A stretch of 64,000 bases of DNA, from positions 1,336,001-1,400,000 of the forward strand of contig NZ_CP029185.2 of NCBI RefSeq assembly GCF_003096015.2. Reading direction: 5' to 3'. Under the pieces are notes generated by a model, which was not told where the DNA came from, ran no database searches, and worked only from the letters and a program-made list of their open reading frames with translations. The DNA comes from Limnobaculum parvum. Its GTDB lineage: Bacteria > Pseudomonadota > Gammaproteobacteria > Enterobacterales > Enterobacteriaceae. Shown piece by piece: positions 11,425-21,379 of the stretch. The position numbers and the translations under genes are program-made. Position 1 is the stretch's first letter, and the number at the start of each line of letters is the position of its first letter.

Positions 11425-11724
11425 AGAGAAATTACCTTAAAGTGAATATATGAGAATGATAAGTAATGAGCGTGAAATAATCGAGCGATTATTAATGTGT
11501 TGAAAGCAGTGATGGACAAATAGAGCTATATCTTATGAGAGGGCATTTACATTATCGTAAATGCTCCATGCTTATTATTCGTTAGGACGTGGTAAAGCAT
11601 AGCACATCGCTAATTGTCGATATAAGTAGGGCTCTTTGGTATCGAATGGATATGAATAATGTACGGTGAGGAGATAACGGCTAAAGGTTCATGATAAATA
11701 AACATGAGACTGGAGATATTGTGT

Positions 11725-12048
11725 ATGAAATATCAACACTGGTTTTTAGCAAAAGCAGGTTGGTTATTGATTGCATGGACAGCGTCGTTATCAATGGTAT
11801 CTGCAAATGAAAGTGGTCGCATTATTTTTACTGGGACAGTAGTAGAAGGGGGGTGTCAGCTTTCCAGCAATCAATCTGAGGTTGTTCAAAGCTGTATTCG
11901 CGATAATCGGCTAGTGAAAAGCCATTTGCCAATTGGCAAAATCGAGCAAAGCACAATGTTAGTGCCAACGAATGGCAATAATAAGATGCGTTTTCGCTGG
12001 ATTGATAAATCGAAAGGATTAGGGATCACTGAAATTGAATATAACTAG
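11725..12048 (+). CDS. Small secreted pilin-like protein of unknown function
   Basis: A 107-residue protein with a signal peptide (hydrophobic stretch WLLIAWTASLSMV, likely cleavage after VSA). The mature part begins SGRIIFTGTVVEGGCQL, resembling the first strand of type 1 fimbrial subunits, where G-x-V-x-x-x-x-C is common. Two Cys are present in the mature region (GGCQL and QSCIRD) and may form a disulfide. It is too short for a full pilin and no usher or chaperone is nearby. An earlier ATG exists at 11704, but GGAG at 11712-11715 favours the ATG at 11725. Function unknown. Confidence 0.7.
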   Translation: MKYQHWFLAKAGWLLIAWTASLSMVSANESGRIIFTGTVVEGGCQLSSNQSEVVQSCIRDNRLVKSHLPIGKIEQSTMLVPTNGNNKMRFRWIDKSKGLGITEIEYN

Positions 12049-12095
12049 CAATATAAATTAGTTATTCAAATTTTAACTGATGGGCATCGGATACG

Positions 12096-12127
12096 ATAAC
12101 GCCATCACCGGAAGGTGATGGCGTTAT
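12096..12127. terminator. Bidirectional terminator between the pilin-like gene and efpL
   Basis: Inverted repeat ATAACGCCATCACC/GGTGATGGCGTTAT with a GGAA loop, between two convergent genes. The plus strand continues into TATT and the minus strand into ATCG. The stem is very stable; the T-runs are modest. Confidence 0.75.
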
Positions 12128-12137
12128 TATTCATCGG

Positions 12138-12710
12138 TTAGTCGGCACGGCCCATATAGCGGCGCTCAGGAATATGGATACGGATTTTTTCGCCTGAATC
12201 CAGATATTCCGGTACCTGAATAATCAAACCGGTACTCATCGTCGCTGGTTTGTTACGAGCACTGGCGGATGCACCTTTGATACCGGGAGCTGTTTCAATA
12301 ATTTCCATATCAACGGTTTGCGGTAATTCCAGTGCAATAACACGTCCTTCAACGGTTAATACTTGAATACCGGGCATGCCACCTTCTGGAATAAACAGAA
12401 GCTCTTCTTCAATTTGCTCTTGCTTGAAGATATAAGGTGTATAGTCTTCATTATCCATAAAGACATATTCGTCGCCATCAATATAAGAAAAGGTAACCTG
12501 ACGACGGCTCAGGTTGATTTCTTCAATAATATCATCGCCTTTAAAGCGTTCTTCAACTTTCAATCCGGTAACAATATCGGAAAAGCGCATTTTATACAGA
12601 GTACTGGCACCGCGTGCACTTGGACTTTGTACTTCAATATCGCGTACCAGCAACATTTTACCATTGTAGTTAACCGCCATACCGCGTTTTATTTCATTAG
12701 CTTTTGGCAT
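12138..12710 (-). CDS. yeiP: Elongation factor P-like protein EfpL (YeiP)
   Basis: Paralogue of elongation factor P that binds the ribosome and relieves stalling at proline-rich motifs. 190 residues, exactly the E. coli YeiP length. Three beta-barrel domains are expected: KOW-like residues 1-65, then two OB folds. The loop that reaches the peptidyl-transferase centre reads SPSARGAST, with Arg in place of the modified Lys of EF-P, the hallmark of this subfamily. The end [14 protein letters not shown] is near-identical to E. coli. mtr lies upstream on the same strand but is separated by its own terminator. Confidence 0.96.
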   Translation of the reverse strand: MPKANEIKRGMAVNYNGKMLLVRDIEVQSPSARGASTLYKMRFSDIVTGLKVEERFKGDDIIEEINLSRRQVTFSYIDGDEYVFMDNEDYTPYIFKQEQIEEELLFIPEGGMPGIQVLTVEGRVIALELPQTVDMEIIETAPGIKGASASARNKPATMSTGLIIQVPEYLDSGEKIRIHIPERRYMGRAD

Positions 12711-12814
12711 AAAAATGACCTGTTCTCACTGATTAAATGACTGGCGACAAATTACTCGTGACAGGTAAAACAGGCAAGCAGAATTCACCGTATATAGAGA
12801 AAAAATAGCGGGAG

Positions 12815-12854
12815 AAGAAAAGGCATCAGAAACAGAGGCGTTGTACCTGATGCC
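12815..12854 (-). terminator. Rho-independent terminator downstream of mtr
   Basis: Arms GGCATCAG (12822-12829) and CTGATGCC (12847-12854), followed on the minus strand by TTTTCTT. It lies 10 bases after the mtr stop and separates mtr from efpL. Confidence 0.8.
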
Positions 12855-12863
12855 GATAGACGG

Positions 12864-14102
12864 TTATTTATAAACCGGAAGTAGGTTTATGGTTGAAGCT
12901 ATGTGGGCCACAATGTTTATCAGGCCAAATAAAATAACAAAATAAACCATAGAGTTACCACCAGGGGCGTGATAAGTCGCTTGCGGGAATTTTTTACGGC
13001 TAGCGCGAGCTAACATGGCCGGTACGATAACGGCCCAAATGGTTGCCGCGAGACCGGCAAAACCGATGGCGTACAGGAAACCGTCAGGGAACAGCAAGGC
13101 AGCCACTGTAGGTGGTACAAATGTCACCAGCGCAGATTTAGTTCGGCCTGCTGGGGTATCTTCAAATTTGAAGAAGTCAGCAATGTAATCCAGCAACCCA
13201 AGAGAAACGCCAAGGAATGAACTGGCTAGTGCCATATAAGAGAAAGCATTCAACAGTTGTTTAACTAATGGGGTAACAACGCCATTATCAAGCTGGGCCA
13301 GCAGATTACCAATGTTTCCGCCTTCAGCAATCACCTGCTTAAAGCCTGCACGAGGGATATTGCCCTGAATAACGTACTGCCATAACAGATAGATAACCAG
13401 TGCGATGAGGGTACCAATCAGCAGGCTGTGCACCACGGATTTTGCATCTTGATGATAGTATTTAGCCAGCCCCGGAATATTGCCGTGATAGCCAAACGAG
13501 GCCAGCAAATAGGGGAATGCGGCTAATGCATAAGGCAGGTATTCAGCGTTACTTTCATTGCGGTTAAATAGAATTTCTGGCTGAACCTGAGCAAACATAT
13601 CGCTAACGGAAAAAACAAAGGTAATCACCATGCCGCCGATCAAAATGGTATTAATGCGGTCAACGGCTTTGGTGGATAGCCAAACAATGAAGGCAACCAG
13701 AATAGCAAACAGTAATCCAGCCATAGTCTGGTTGATACTGAATACTGAAGTCAGGGTATGACTGATTATTGAACCACCCGCAGAAATGTAAGCATAGGTC
13801 AGAATATAAAGCACAAATGCCACCGACAGGCCGTTAATGCTGTTCCAGATGTTACCTAACAGATCTTTTACCATCGTATGGAAACTGGAACCAACCGGGT
13901 AGTTAAGGTTTGCCTCCAGCAGCATCAGCCCGGACATAAACATACAAAACCAGGTATAAACCAGCATCAGGGTTGAACCGCTGAACCAAACGCCAGAAGT
14001 GACAATAGGTATAGAGAACATACCGGCACCGACAGCGGTTCCGGCAATAATCATCGCTCCACCAAATACAGAAGGGCGTTTAATCGGCGTTGTTTGGGAC
14101 AT
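12864..14102 (-). CDS. mtr: Tryptophan-specific permease Mtr
   Basis: High-affinity tryptophan:H+ symporter of the hydroxy/aromatic amino acid permease (HAAAP) family, inner membrane, 11 TMs expected. The 412 residues match Mtr rather than TyrP or TnaB over long blocks: ISASG-like TYAYISAGGSI, LASFGYHGNIPGL, SSFLGVSLGLLDYIADFF, GFAGLAATIWAVIVPAML and the NLLPVYK end. The E. coli gene is controlled by TrpR and TyrR, and a TrpR-like box is visible upstream at 14133-14152. In E. coli mtr lies elsewhere, so its place between yeiP and yeiW is a rearrangement. Confidence 0.94.
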   Translation of the reverse strand: MSQTTPIKRPSVFGGAMIIAGTAVGAGMFSIPIVTSGVWFSGSTLMLVYTWFCMFMSGLMLLEANLNYPVGSSFHTMVKDLLGNIWNSINGLSVAFVLYILTYAYISAGGSIISHTLTSVFSINQTMAGLLFAILVAFIVWLSTKAVDRINTILIGGMVITFVFSVSDMFAQVQPEILFNRNESNAEYLPYALAAFPYLLASFGYHGNIPGLAKYYHQDAKSVVHSLLIGTLIALVIYLLWQYVIQGNIPRAGFKQVIAEGGNIGNLLAQLDNGVVTPLVKQLLNAFSYMALASSFLGVSLGLLDYIADFFKFEDTPAGRTKSALVTFVPPTVAALLFPDGFLYAIGFAGLAATIWAVIVPAMLARASRKKFPQATYHAPGGNSMVYFVILFGLINIVAHIASTINLLPVYK

Positions 14103-14132
14103 GTGTTTGCTTTCCTGATTGAGTTATATTTT

Positions 14133-14152
14133 TGTACTAGTCGAATGATACG
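14133..14152 (-). promoter_or_regulatory. Putative TrpR operator upstream of mtr
   Basis: The sequence TGTACTAGTCGAATGATACG contains a perfect TrpR half-site (GTACTAGT) and a weaker second half ending GATAC. It sits 31-50 bases upstream of the mtr start, where TrpR acts at E. coli mtr. Inference from sequence only. Confidence 0.5.
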
Positions 14153-14319
14153 TGCTTGTATGTTTTTGTAAACAACTATTTCTTCATAATCAGTAAGTGG
14201 CAATAGAGGATTGGCTATCGAGGGGAGACTATTTTTCCAGCGTAGTAGCAAATAACTGGTTATCGTCACACCGTACTGCTATGGTCAGGCACCAGAATCG
14301 TTGAGCGCGGATCGTTAAA

Positions 14320-14574
14320 ATGGAATGTCGCACGGGTTGCGGAGCATGTTGTATCGGATTATCAATATCCAGTCCTATTCCCGGCATGCCTGATGGCAAA
14401 CCGGCAGATGTTCTTTGCATCCATCTTGATGAATCTTTTCGCTGCAAAATTTTTCATCATCCCGATCGGCCCAAAGTGTGTGCACAATTAAAGCCCCGTG
14501 AAGATATGTGTCTTTCCAATCGTAATGAGGCTTTGCGCTACTTGCGCCAGTTGGAAATTCTGACCTCACCCTAG
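14320..14574 (+). CDS. yeiW: YkgJ-family cysteine-cluster protein YeiW
   Basis: An 84-residue protein with the CxxCxxCC-type cluster [11 protein letters not shown] at its N-terminus, further Cys in [23 protein letters not shown] and EDMCLSN, and the invariant [13 protein letters not shown]. It is the length of E. coli YeiW and aligns throughout. The family probably binds zinc or an iron-sulfur cluster; no activity is established. Start ATG as in the family. It sits between mtr and fruK, while in E. coli it is between yeiP and the fru operon. Confidence 0.92.
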   Translation: MECRTGCGACCIGLSISSPIPGMPDGKPADVLCIHLDESFRCKIFHHPDRPKVCAQLKPREDMCLSNRNEALRYLRQLEILTSP

Positions 14575-14657
14575 TTACTGTCTGAAGAATTTTGCATCAT
14601 GCGTCTCAAATATTCGGGGAATATTAGAGCAATTGAGCAAAAATAGCGCTAGAATCG

Positions 14658-14673
14658 CCTGAAACGATCCACC
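14658..14673 (+). promoter_or_regulatory. Putative Cra (FruR) operator upstream of fruK
   Basis: CCTGAAACGATCCACC resembles the Cra half-site TGAAWCGNT, the operator type that represses fru genes in enterics. It lies about 90 bases before the fruK start. The right half of the palindrome is poor, so it is a candidate only. Confidence 0.4.
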
Positions 14674-14687
14674 AGCCGAAAACAGGG

Positions 14688-14708
14688 AAACGCATCTGCG
14701 TTTTTTTT
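14688..14708 (+). terminator. Rho-independent terminator downstream of yeiW
   Basis: Short stem AAACGC/GCGTTT with an ATCT loop and a run of about ten T (14701-14708 plus stem). It ends yeiW transcription. It also lies between the Cra-like site and fruK, so it might attenuate fruK if the fruK promoter is upstream of it. Confidence 0.75.
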
Positions 14709-14759
14709 GCTTTTCTGACGGTGTTGAAAAGCGAAACAGAAGCAAAAAAGAAGAAATAG

Positions 14760-15698
14760 ATGAACAGACGTGTAGCAACCATAACCTTGAATCCGGCTTA
14801 TGACTTAGTTGGCTATTGCCCAAATATCGTTTTGGGGGATGTCAATCGGGTAAAAACGGCGGGATTACATGCAGCCGGTAAAGGCATTAACGTAGCAAAA
14901 GTACTGAAAGATCTGGGTATTGATGTCACCGTTGGTGGGTTTCTTGGCAAAGAGAATCAGGATGGTTTTCAGCAACTGTTCAGTGAATTAGGTATCGCTA
15001 ACCGCTTTCAGGTCGTGCCGGGGCGTACGCGTATCAACGTTAAGCTGACCGAAGCCAGCAATGAAGTGACTGATTTCAATTTTTCTGGTTTTGAAGTTAG
15101 CCAGAATGACTGGCAGCGTTTTATGGTTGATTCGCTCACATGGCTGGGGCAGTTTGATATGGTGGCGGTGAGCGGTAGTTTACCCGTGGGTGTCGATCCA
15201 GACTCATTTAGTGACTGGATGCGTCAACTGCGTAGCATCTGCCCTTGTATTATTTTTGATAGCAGTCGCGAGGCTTTTGCTGCCGGGTTGAAAGCATCCC
15301 CATGGCTGGTAAAACCTAATCGTCGTGAGCTGGAAATCTGGATGGGACGGCCACTTCCAACGCTGGAAGATGTGGTAGAAGCTGCCCATGCACTGCGCGA
15401 AGACGGTATTGCTCATGTCGTGATATCTCTGGGTGTGGAAGGGGCGCTGTGGGTTAATGCTTCAGGTGCTTGGCTGGCAAAACCCCCAATTTGTGAAGTA
15501 GTGAGTACGGTAGGTGCGGGAGACTCAATGGTTGGTGGTTTGATCTATGGCCTGCTGATGCGTGAATCCAGTGAACATACTTTACGGTTAGCAACGGCAG
15601 TTGCGGTGTTGGCAGTTAGTCAAAGTAATGTAGGGATTAAAGATAGGATGCAACTGGCGTCGATGATGTCGCAGGTTGAGTTGAAACCGTTTAATTGA
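14760..15698 (+). CDS. fruK: 1-Phosphofructokinase FruK
   Basis: Cytoplasmic PfkB-family kinase converting fructose 1-phosphate to fructose 1,6-bisphosphate. 312 residues, the same as E. coli FruK, with LHAAGKGINVAKVLKDLG near residue 40 and the C-terminal PfkB signature TVGAGDSMVGG (anion hole and catalytic Asp). In other enterics fruK is the middle gene of fruBKA. Here no fruB precedes it (yeiW ends at 14574) and no fruA follows (nfo begins at 15937), so its substrate must come from transport genes elsewhere or from another route. Confidence 0.97.
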   Translation: MNRRVATITLNPAYDLVGYCPNIVLGDVNRVKTAGLHAAGKGINVAKVLKDLGIDVTVGGFLGKENQDGFQQLFSELGIANRFQVVPGRTRINVKLTEASNEVTDFNFSGFEVSQNDWQRFMVDSLTWLGQFDMVAVSGSLPVGVDPDSFSDWMRQLRSICPCIIFDSSREAFAAGLKASPWLVKPNRRELEIWMGRPLPTLEDVVEAAHALREDGIAHVVISLGVEGALWVNASGAWLAKPPICEVVSTVGAGDSMVGGLIYGLLMRESSEHTLRLATAVAVLAVSQSNVGIKDRMQLASMMSQVELKPFN

Positions 15699-15936
15699 TG
15701 AGTGCCGCTAAAAGAGGCTGAGAGACATTGCGTCATCATGCCAACAAATCTGGTAAATCGGCATCTATGTATATTCCGGTCGTAAAATCTGAAGTGTTTA
15801 TATTGGCTTTGTGCTCGACCGGAAGGTCGCCTGTGCTCCGCCGCAGAGCGAGTCGACCCCAACGGCGGTCTCTCTCTCTGATGGGTTATTTTAAGGTCTA
15901 AAGCTAAACTATCAGATAAACTGATTGGCGCTTTGA
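15699..15936. other. Intergenic region after fruK, where fruA would be expected
   Basis: About 240 bases with no gene and no recognisable fruA remnant. A palindromic patch CGACCGGAAGGTCG at 15818-15831 is followed by GC-rich sequence unlike its surroundings. I could not assign it to a known repeat family. Confidence 0.4.
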
Positions 15937-16794
15937 TCAAACCGCTTCGGCGACTTTTTGCTGGCTCTTTAACCAGGCTATTTCATCTTTCCAGATATCC
16001 GGATTGATGGTTTCCAGAATCAGTGGAATATTGTCAAAACGTTCATCGCGCATGATATAGCTAAAAACGGTTTTGCCAATATTCCCTTCACCTAGGCTGT
16101 TATGACGATCAACTCGGCTGCCGAACTCGCTTTTAGCATCATTCAAGTGCATACCGCGTAGATAATTAAATCCAACAATATTGCTGAAATGCGTAAAGGT
16201 CTTCTCACAGTCTTCTTCCGTACGTAGGTCGTAACCTGCTGCGAAAGCATGACAGGTATCGATACAGACACCAACCCGACTTTTATCTTCAACACCATCA
16301 ATAATGGCAGCCAGATGTTCAAACTTAAAGCCCAAATTACTGCCTTGGCCTGCGGTGTTTTCTATCACGGCAACAACGTTTTGGGTTCTGTCTAATGCAA
16401 TATTAATGGATTCTGCAATACGTTTAAGGCATTGATCTTCATCTATCTGCATCAGGTGGCTGCCGGGATGAAAGTTCAGCAGTGTCAGCCCTAATTGTTG
16501 GCAGCGTTCCATTTCGTCAATGAAGGCATCTCGGGATTTTTGCAGTGCGTCTTCCACTGGATGACCAAGATTAATCAAATAACTGTCATGAGGTAAAATT
16601 TGAGCGGGGCTGTAGTGATACTGTTCGCAGGCGCCGCGAAAATCAGAGATCACCTCTTCGTTTAGTGGGGCGGCTCGCCACTGGCGCTGGTTTTTGGTAA
16701 ACAGCGCGAAAGCTGTTGCTTCAAGCTCATGGGCTCGGATAACGGCCTGATCTAATCCACCTGATGCACTAACGTGTGCGCCAACAAACTTCAT
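15937..16794 (-). CDS. nfo: Endonuclease IV Nfo
   Basis: Zinc-dependent AP endonuclease of base excision repair, TIM-barrel fold, cytoplasmic. 285 residues, the E. coli length. Metal-ligand blocks are visible: [11 protein letters not shown] at the start, [55 protein letters not shown] and LILETINPD. Nfo belongs to the SoxRS regulon in E. coli; no soxbox was recognised here. It flanks yeiH as in E. coli. Confidence 0.97.
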   Translation of the reverse strand: MKFVGAHVSASGGLDQAVIRAHELEATAFALFTKNQRQWRAAPLNEEVISDFRGACEQYHYSPAQILPHDSYLINLGHPVEDALQKSRDAFIDEMERCQQLGLTLLNFHPGSHLMQIDEDQCLKRIAESINIALDRTQNVVAVIENTAGQGSNLGFKFEHLAAIIDGVEDKSRVGVCIDTCHAFAAGYDLRTEEDCEKTFTHFSNIVGFNYLRGMHLNDAKSEFGSRVDRHNSLGEGNIGKTVFSYIMRDERFDNIPLILETINPDIWKDEIAWLKSQQKVAEAV

Positions 16795-16890
16795 ATCTAT
16801 TCTCCTGAGTTGCCAACCATCATTATCTCACATTTTGGGTAGCAACATCTATTAACAAATAATTAACGTTAATCGTAAATAGACAGTCGA

Positions 16891-17973
16891 CTAAAGACCA
16901 CACTGGTGAACCGCAAGATTAATCAGCGCTCCCCCTGCAATTAACCAGACAAAGAGTAGAGTGGCGAGTAACAGCGGTTTTATCCCCGCTTGGCGAATAG
17001 CGCTGATGTGAGTGGTAAGTCCCAGCGCCGCCATTGCCATCGAGAGTAAAATAGTATCCAGATCGATTAGGTTTTTTACTGCTACATGGGGAAGCAGGTT
17101 CAGAGAGTTAAACCCGGCAACCACGATAAACAGTACGGCGAACCAAGGGATTACGATAGCGCTTTTTTGTGCTTCCAATGATGAGTTGTTTTTCTCACGA
17201 CGATTAAGATAGCTGGAGAGTAATAATAGGAAGGGGGCCAGCATCATAACGCGGATCATTTTAACAATGACTGCACTGTTACCGGCATCATCAGAAATAG
17301 CGCGGCCGGCGGCTACAACCTGAGCCACTTCATGCACGGTGGAGCCAATATAGATACCAAAATCGTTATCAGAAAATCCCAACAGATGAAATTTCATCTC
17401 TAGCTGATACAGCCATGGGTAAAGAAACATAGCGATAGTGCCAAAGATAACTACTGTTGCGACAGCAACAGCCACTTTACTGGATTCTGACTTAACTATC
17501 GGATCTGCTGCCATAATCGCTGCTGCACCACAAATACTGCTGCCAGCACCAATTAGCAGGGTAGTTTGTCTGTCCAGACCAAAGAGATGCTTTCCCGCCC
17601 AGCAGGCCAGAAAGAAGGTGGAAGTCAGAGTAAGGATATCAATAACGATACCGCTGGTGCCTACATCAGCGATTTGTTGAAAGGTCAGGCGGAACCCGTA
17701 CAAAATGATACCCAATCTCAATAATTTCTGTTTGGCTAGATGCACACCAGGATTGCAAACAGAAGACATTGCAGGGTAGATCAAATTCCCTACTACCATG
17801 CCAATCACAATAGCCAACGTTAAGGCACTGAGGCCTAAGCGAGCTACCGTCGGTTGGTTTGCCGCATAAATAGAGATCAAAGTGATGGTGCCAGTGAGTA
17901 ATAAACCCGGCAACAGTGGTGTTGCTGATTTAGACAATGACGGCTTGAGCGTCGCTAAATGACTCTGCTGCAT
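16891..17973 (-). CDS. yeiH: YeiH/UPF0324 putative sulfate exporter family protein
   Basis: A 360-residue polytopic inner-membrane protein with about ten TMs. Family blocks include [40 protein letters not shown] and [17 protein letters not shown]. The Pfam name (Cons_hypoth698/PSE) suggests sulfate or sulfite export. It is divergent from the LysR regulator YeiE, which in E. coli and Cronobacter is linked to sulfite tolerance, so YeiE probably controls this gene from the shared 112-base region. Confidence 0.92.
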   Translation of the reverse strand: MQQSHLATLKPSLSKSATPLLPGLLLTGTITLISIYAANQPTVARLGLSALTLAIVIGMVVGNLIYPAMSSVCNPGVHLAKQKLLRLGIILYGFRLTFQQIADVGTSGIVIDILTLTSTFFLACWAGKHLFGLDRQTTLLIGAGSSICGAAAIMAADPIVKSESSKVAVAVATVVIFGTIAMFLYPWLYQLEMKFHLLGFSDNDFGIYIGSTVHEVAQVVAAGRAISDDAGNSAVIVKMIRVMMLAPFLLLLSSYLNRREKNNSSLEAQKSAIVIPWFAVLFIVVAGFNSLNLLPHVAVKNLIDLDTILLSMAMAALGLTTHISAIRQAGIKPLLLATLLFVWLIAGGALINLAVHQCGL

Positions 17974-18085
17974 ATATGACGACCTGACTAACAGTGAATA
18001 GGCTTACAAAAATAAAGTAATTGGCTATAAAAGAGAAATTGATTATATATTTATAACTAATCGAAATAAGTGGTAAGGAGCAGCA

Positions 18086-18988
18086 ATGCATATCACATTG
18101 CGTCAGCTTGAGATATTTGTTGAAGTAGTAAAAAGTGGCTCAACCACACAGGCATCCTCCGTTTTAGCATTGTCGCAGTCAGCGGTGAGTGCTGCACTGG
18201 CTGATTTAGAAAAACAGCTTAATGCGGCGTTATTTGATAGGGTGGGTAAGCGACTGGTAGTGAATGAAAATGGTCGATTACTCTATCCTAAAGCACTCTC
18301 TTTGTTGGAAAGAACCATGGAGGTTGAGCAGCTTTTTCAACAACAGGATGGTGCGTTGCGAATTGCAGCGAGTACCACGATTGGCAACTATATGCTGCCG
18401 GAAATGATTGCCAATTATCGTCAGGATTTTCAGTCCACGCCATTGGAGCTGATTGTTGCCAATAGCCGGGAAGTCATTCAATTAGTGTCTGATTTTCGTG
18501 CCGATTTAGGGTTAATTGAAGGGCAGTGTCATAGCCCTGAGTTGATATCCCGACCGTGGGTGAGTGATGAGTTGGTGGTGTTTGCCGCAGCGGGACATGC
18601 GCTAACCCAAAAGCTCGTGACGGTAGATGACCTGATTAGTGCGCCGTGGATACTGCGTGAGTCAGGTTCGGGTACTCGGGATGTGCTGGAATACAGTCTG
18701 ATGTCCCATTTACCGGGCGCTAGGCCAATTATGGAGCTGGGCAATTCTGAAGCAATTAAACACGCAGTACGCCATGGTATTGGTATTAGTTGCTTGTCAC
18801 ATAGAGTCGTGGCAGAGCAGTTAGAGAGTGGTGCTCTGGTTGAATTGAAGATTCCTTTTGCACCTCTTGAGCGCCGACTATATCTGATTTATCACCGTCA
18901 GAAACATATTTCTGCCAGCTTATTACGTTTCTTATCTTATTGTCGGGTCGTTCCCCAGATATTGACAGAAATTCAGCGGTCTGCTTAA
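18086..18988 (+). CDS. yeiE: LysR-family transcriptional regulator YeiE
   Basis: A 300-residue LysR-type regulator with an N-terminal winged HTH (residues 1-60: [28 protein letters not shown]) and a C-terminal periplasmic-binding-like effector domain. E. coli YeiE is 293 residues. The ATG is preceded by AAGGAG (18075-18080). Divergent from yeiH, with the short intergenic region likely to hold its operator. The sulfite link is family knowledge and is not seen in the sequence. Confidence 0.92.
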   Translation: MHITLRQLEIFVEVVKSGSTTQASSVLALSQSAVSAALADLEKQLNAALFDRVGKRLVVNENGRLLYPKALSLLERTMEVEQLFQQQDGALRIAASTTIGNYMLPEMIANYRQDFQSTPLELIVANSREVIQLVSDFRADLGLIEGQCHSPELISRPWVSDELVVFAAAGHALTQKLVTVDDLISAPWILRESGSGTRDVLEYSLMSHLPGARPIMELGNSEAIKHAVRHGIGISCLSHRVVAEQLESGALVELKIPFAPLERRLYLIYHRQKHISASLLRFLSYCRVVPQILTEIQRSA

Positions 18989-19143
18989 AAAATAATCAAA
19001 AATACATTATAGGGTTTTGCTAATAAGATCTTCAGAATTATGAACGAATCTTATATTGAGAGGTTTGATGTTATCCCGCGATCTATCCTTTGCTACAATC
19101 GCGCTCTTTTTAGTAACAGACAAGTAAATAGAATAGGTTAAGA

Positions 19144-20643
19144 ATGGCTCTGGTCGATACAAAAGATTCAAAGGAAAAAAACGTACCGGGATTACGTCGG
19201 GTGCTGAAAGCGCGTCATTTAACAATGATTGCTGTCGGCGGTTCGATCGGTACCGGTTTGTTTGTTGCATCTGGTGCGACTATTGCTCAGGCAGGTCCGG
19301 GTGGTGCACTGCTTTCCTATGCGCTGATTGGCCTGATGGTTTATTTCTTAATGACCAGTTTGGGTGAACTTGCTTCTTATATGCCGGTTTCTGGTTCATT
19401 TTCTACTTACGGTGCTAATTATGTTGAGCCGGGTTTTGGCTTCGCTTTGGGGTGGAACTATTGGTATAACTGGGCGGTGACCGTTGCAGTTGACTTGGTT
19501 GCTGCTCAATTAGTGATGCAATATTGGTTTCCTGAAACCCCACTTGGGTTGCCTAGTTGGATCTGGAGTGCACTGTTCCTGAGCTTTATATTTTTACTTA
19601 ATTACATTTCAGTGAAAGGATTTGGTGAGGCTGAATTCTGGTTTGCGCTGATTAAAGTGGTTACGGTAGTGATATTTATTGGTCTTGGCCTTCTGATGAT
19701 TTTTGGCATTATGAAAGGTGGACCAATGTCAGGCTGGCATAACTGGACTATCGGTGATGCGCCGTTTTCCGGTGGTTTCTCGGCCATGATTGGGGTGGCG
19801 ATGATCGTTGGTTTCTCTTTCCAAGGGACGGAACTTATCGGTATTGCTGCGGGTGAATCTGCCGATCCGGCTCGTAATATTCCACGGGCTGTGCGTCAGG
19901 TATTCTGGCGTATTTTGTTGTTTTATATTTTTGCGATTCTGATTGTCAGCGTATTAATTCCTTATACTGATCCAAGTCTGCTACGCAATAATGAAACAGA
20001 TATTAGTGTGAGTCCGTTCACGCTGGTATTCCAGCATGCAGGTTTATTGTCTGCGGCGGCGGTTATGAATGCGGTTATTTTGACCTCCGTACTTTCTGCA
20101 GGTAACTCAGGTATGTATGCTTCTACCCGTATGCTGTATGCTCTGGCATCGGAAGGTAAAGCCCCCAAGATTTTTGCTAAACTGTCCTCCGGTGGTGTAC
20201 CTCGTAATGCACTCATTGCCACCACGGTTGTGGCAGGACTTTGCTTTCTGACCTCAATGTTTGGTAATCAGCAGGTTTATTTATGGTTGCTGAATACCTC
20301 AGGGATGACAGGCTTCATTGCTTGGTTAGGTATTGCTATCAGTCATTACCGTTTCCGTCGCGGTTATATTGCGCAGGGGCATTCACTGGATGCATTGCCA
20401 TATCGTTCAGGCTTCTTCCCATTAGGGCCAATTTTTGCTTTTGTGTTGTGTTTGATTATTACTTTAGGGCAGAATTACCAAGCCTTCTTGGAAGATAATA
20501 TTGACTGGGGTGGCGTTGCGGCTACCTATATCGGTATTCCAGTGTTTTTGGCAATTTGGTTTGGATATAAAATAATTAAAAGAACAAAATTTGTCCGCTA
20601 TAAAGATATGGATTTTCCAAAAACAGAAATCAGGGAAGAGTAA
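19144..20643 (+). CDS. lysP: Lysine-specific permease LysP
   Basis: Lysine:H+ symporter of the amino acid-polyamine-organocation superfamily with 12 TMs; in E. coli it also acts as the lysine co-sensor with CadC. 499 residues with the AAT-family first helix (GGSIGTGLFVASGATIAQAG), GFSFQGTELIGIAAGES and the long hydrophilic N-terminus before it. It follows yeiE as in E. coli. An ArgP site is expected upstream but was not identified. Confidence 0.95.
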   Translation: MALVDTKDSKEKNVPGLRRVLKARHLTMIAVGGSIGTGLFVASGATIAQAGPGGALLSYALIGLMVYFLMTSLGELASYMPVSGSFSTYGANYVEPGFGFALGWNYWYNWAVTVAVDLVAAQLVMQYWFPETPLGLPSWIWSALFLSFIFLLNYISVKGFGEAEFWFALIKVVTVVIFIGLGLLMIFGIMKGGPMSGWHNWTIGDAPFSGGFSAMIGVAMIVGFSFQGTELIGIAAGESADPARNIPRAVRQVFWRILLFYIFAILIVSVLIPYTDPSLLRNNETDISVSPFTLVFQHAGLLSAAAVMNAVILTSVLSAGNSGMYASTRMLYALASEGKAPKIFAKLSSGGVPRNALIATTVVAGLCFLTSMFGNQQVYLWLLNTSGMTGFIAWLGIAISHYRFRRGYIAQGHSLDALPYRSGFFPLGPIFAFVLCLIITLGQNYQAFLEDNIDWGGVAATYIGIPVFLAIWFGYKIIKRTKFVRYKDMDFPKTEIREE

Positions 20644-20663
20644 TTAGTCACTGTAATATTTAA

Positions 20664-20689
20664 GAGCGGCATATTATACGCCGCTTTTT
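20664..20689 (+). terminator. Rho-independent terminator downstream of lysP
   Basis: Stem AGCGGC (20665-20670)/GCCGCT (20680-20685) followed by TTTTT, 22 bases after the lysP stop. Confidence 0.85.
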
Positions 20690-21005
20690 AGTGGAGATAG
20701 TTATCAAGATGTATTATTGCTTTTGGGTACAAAATTCCAAAAGTGTGATCGGCTTGTTTGATAAATACTATATTCATATCTCTTTTCACGGTGTTATATT
20801 AAACTGTGCTAAGATTGGATAGGTTTCGCTTTGGCGAGGTTGCGCTGCTTTTCGTTTTGTATCTTTAATTGTTATCAGAACGATCTGAAGTTGTTTAGCG
20901 ATACTCATTTTATTGCTTGCGTTATATGCGTTCGACCTTGGTTTGTATCATGCGATACATCTATAATTTATAAAACTGCAATCAATTTTTTAAGGTAACA
21001 GATTG
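20690..21005. other. Intergenic region before the lipoprotein pair
   Basis: About 315 bases with no gene. It holds the promoter for the two lipoprotein genes that follow. AAGG at 20992-20995 is the ribosome site of the first. Confidence 0.4.
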
Positions 21006-21374
21006 ATGAAAAGAACATTGATGTTGGCCGCAGTAGGGCTGGTCCTTATTAGCATCAACGGTTGTGCGAAGTTCGAAAAAAAGAACCCTCCACAGGCTAA
21101 TAGTGGCGAAGCGTCATATAACCAGCGTTTTCAAGGATGCCTTGTTCGTTTGGAGACGTTGCAAAAGCTTGATTTTAATAGTTATAATCAGAGCAAAACC
21201 ATGATGGATTCGAACATGGAAACGGCAACCAAGTATCTTGCCATGCGTTCAACATTGGGGCCGGATACAGTAAATGTAATGGATAGCGTTTACCAGGCTA
21301 AACTTGCCAGAACCTGTCAGCATATCGATGGTCAAATTTACTCATTATTGTTAGAGCAAGCAGACAGGAAATAA
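21006..21374 (+). CDS. Small lipoprotein of unknown function
   Basis: A 122-residue precursor with a lipoprotein signal (core LMLAAVGLVLISI, then INGC). The mature protein is about 100 residues, hydrophilic and probably helical, with two conserved-looking Cys (FQGCLVRL and ARTCQHID) that could pair in the periplasm. I do not recognise the family. A TTG lies one codon upstream; the ATG at 21006 was chosen. It ends 5 bases before the Sel1 lipoprotein gene, so the two are likely co-transcribed and may act together at the envelope. Confidence 0.75.
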   Translation: MKRTLMLAAVGLVLISINGCAKFEKKNPPQANSGEASYNQRFQGCLVRLETLQKLDFNSYNQSKTMMDSNMETATKYLAMRSTLGPDTVNVMDSVYQAKLARTCQHIDGQIYSLLLEQADRK

Positions 21375-21379
21375 TATCT

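Noticed and set aside
12363..12740. 125-codon frame opposite efpL
   Set aside because: Fully antisense to a clear essential-type gene; Phe/Ile-rich composition is typical of a shadow frame.
15620..15940. 106-codon minus frame after fruK, considered as a fruA remnant
   Set aside because: No PTS motif; overlaps the end of fruK and low-complexity intergenic DNA.
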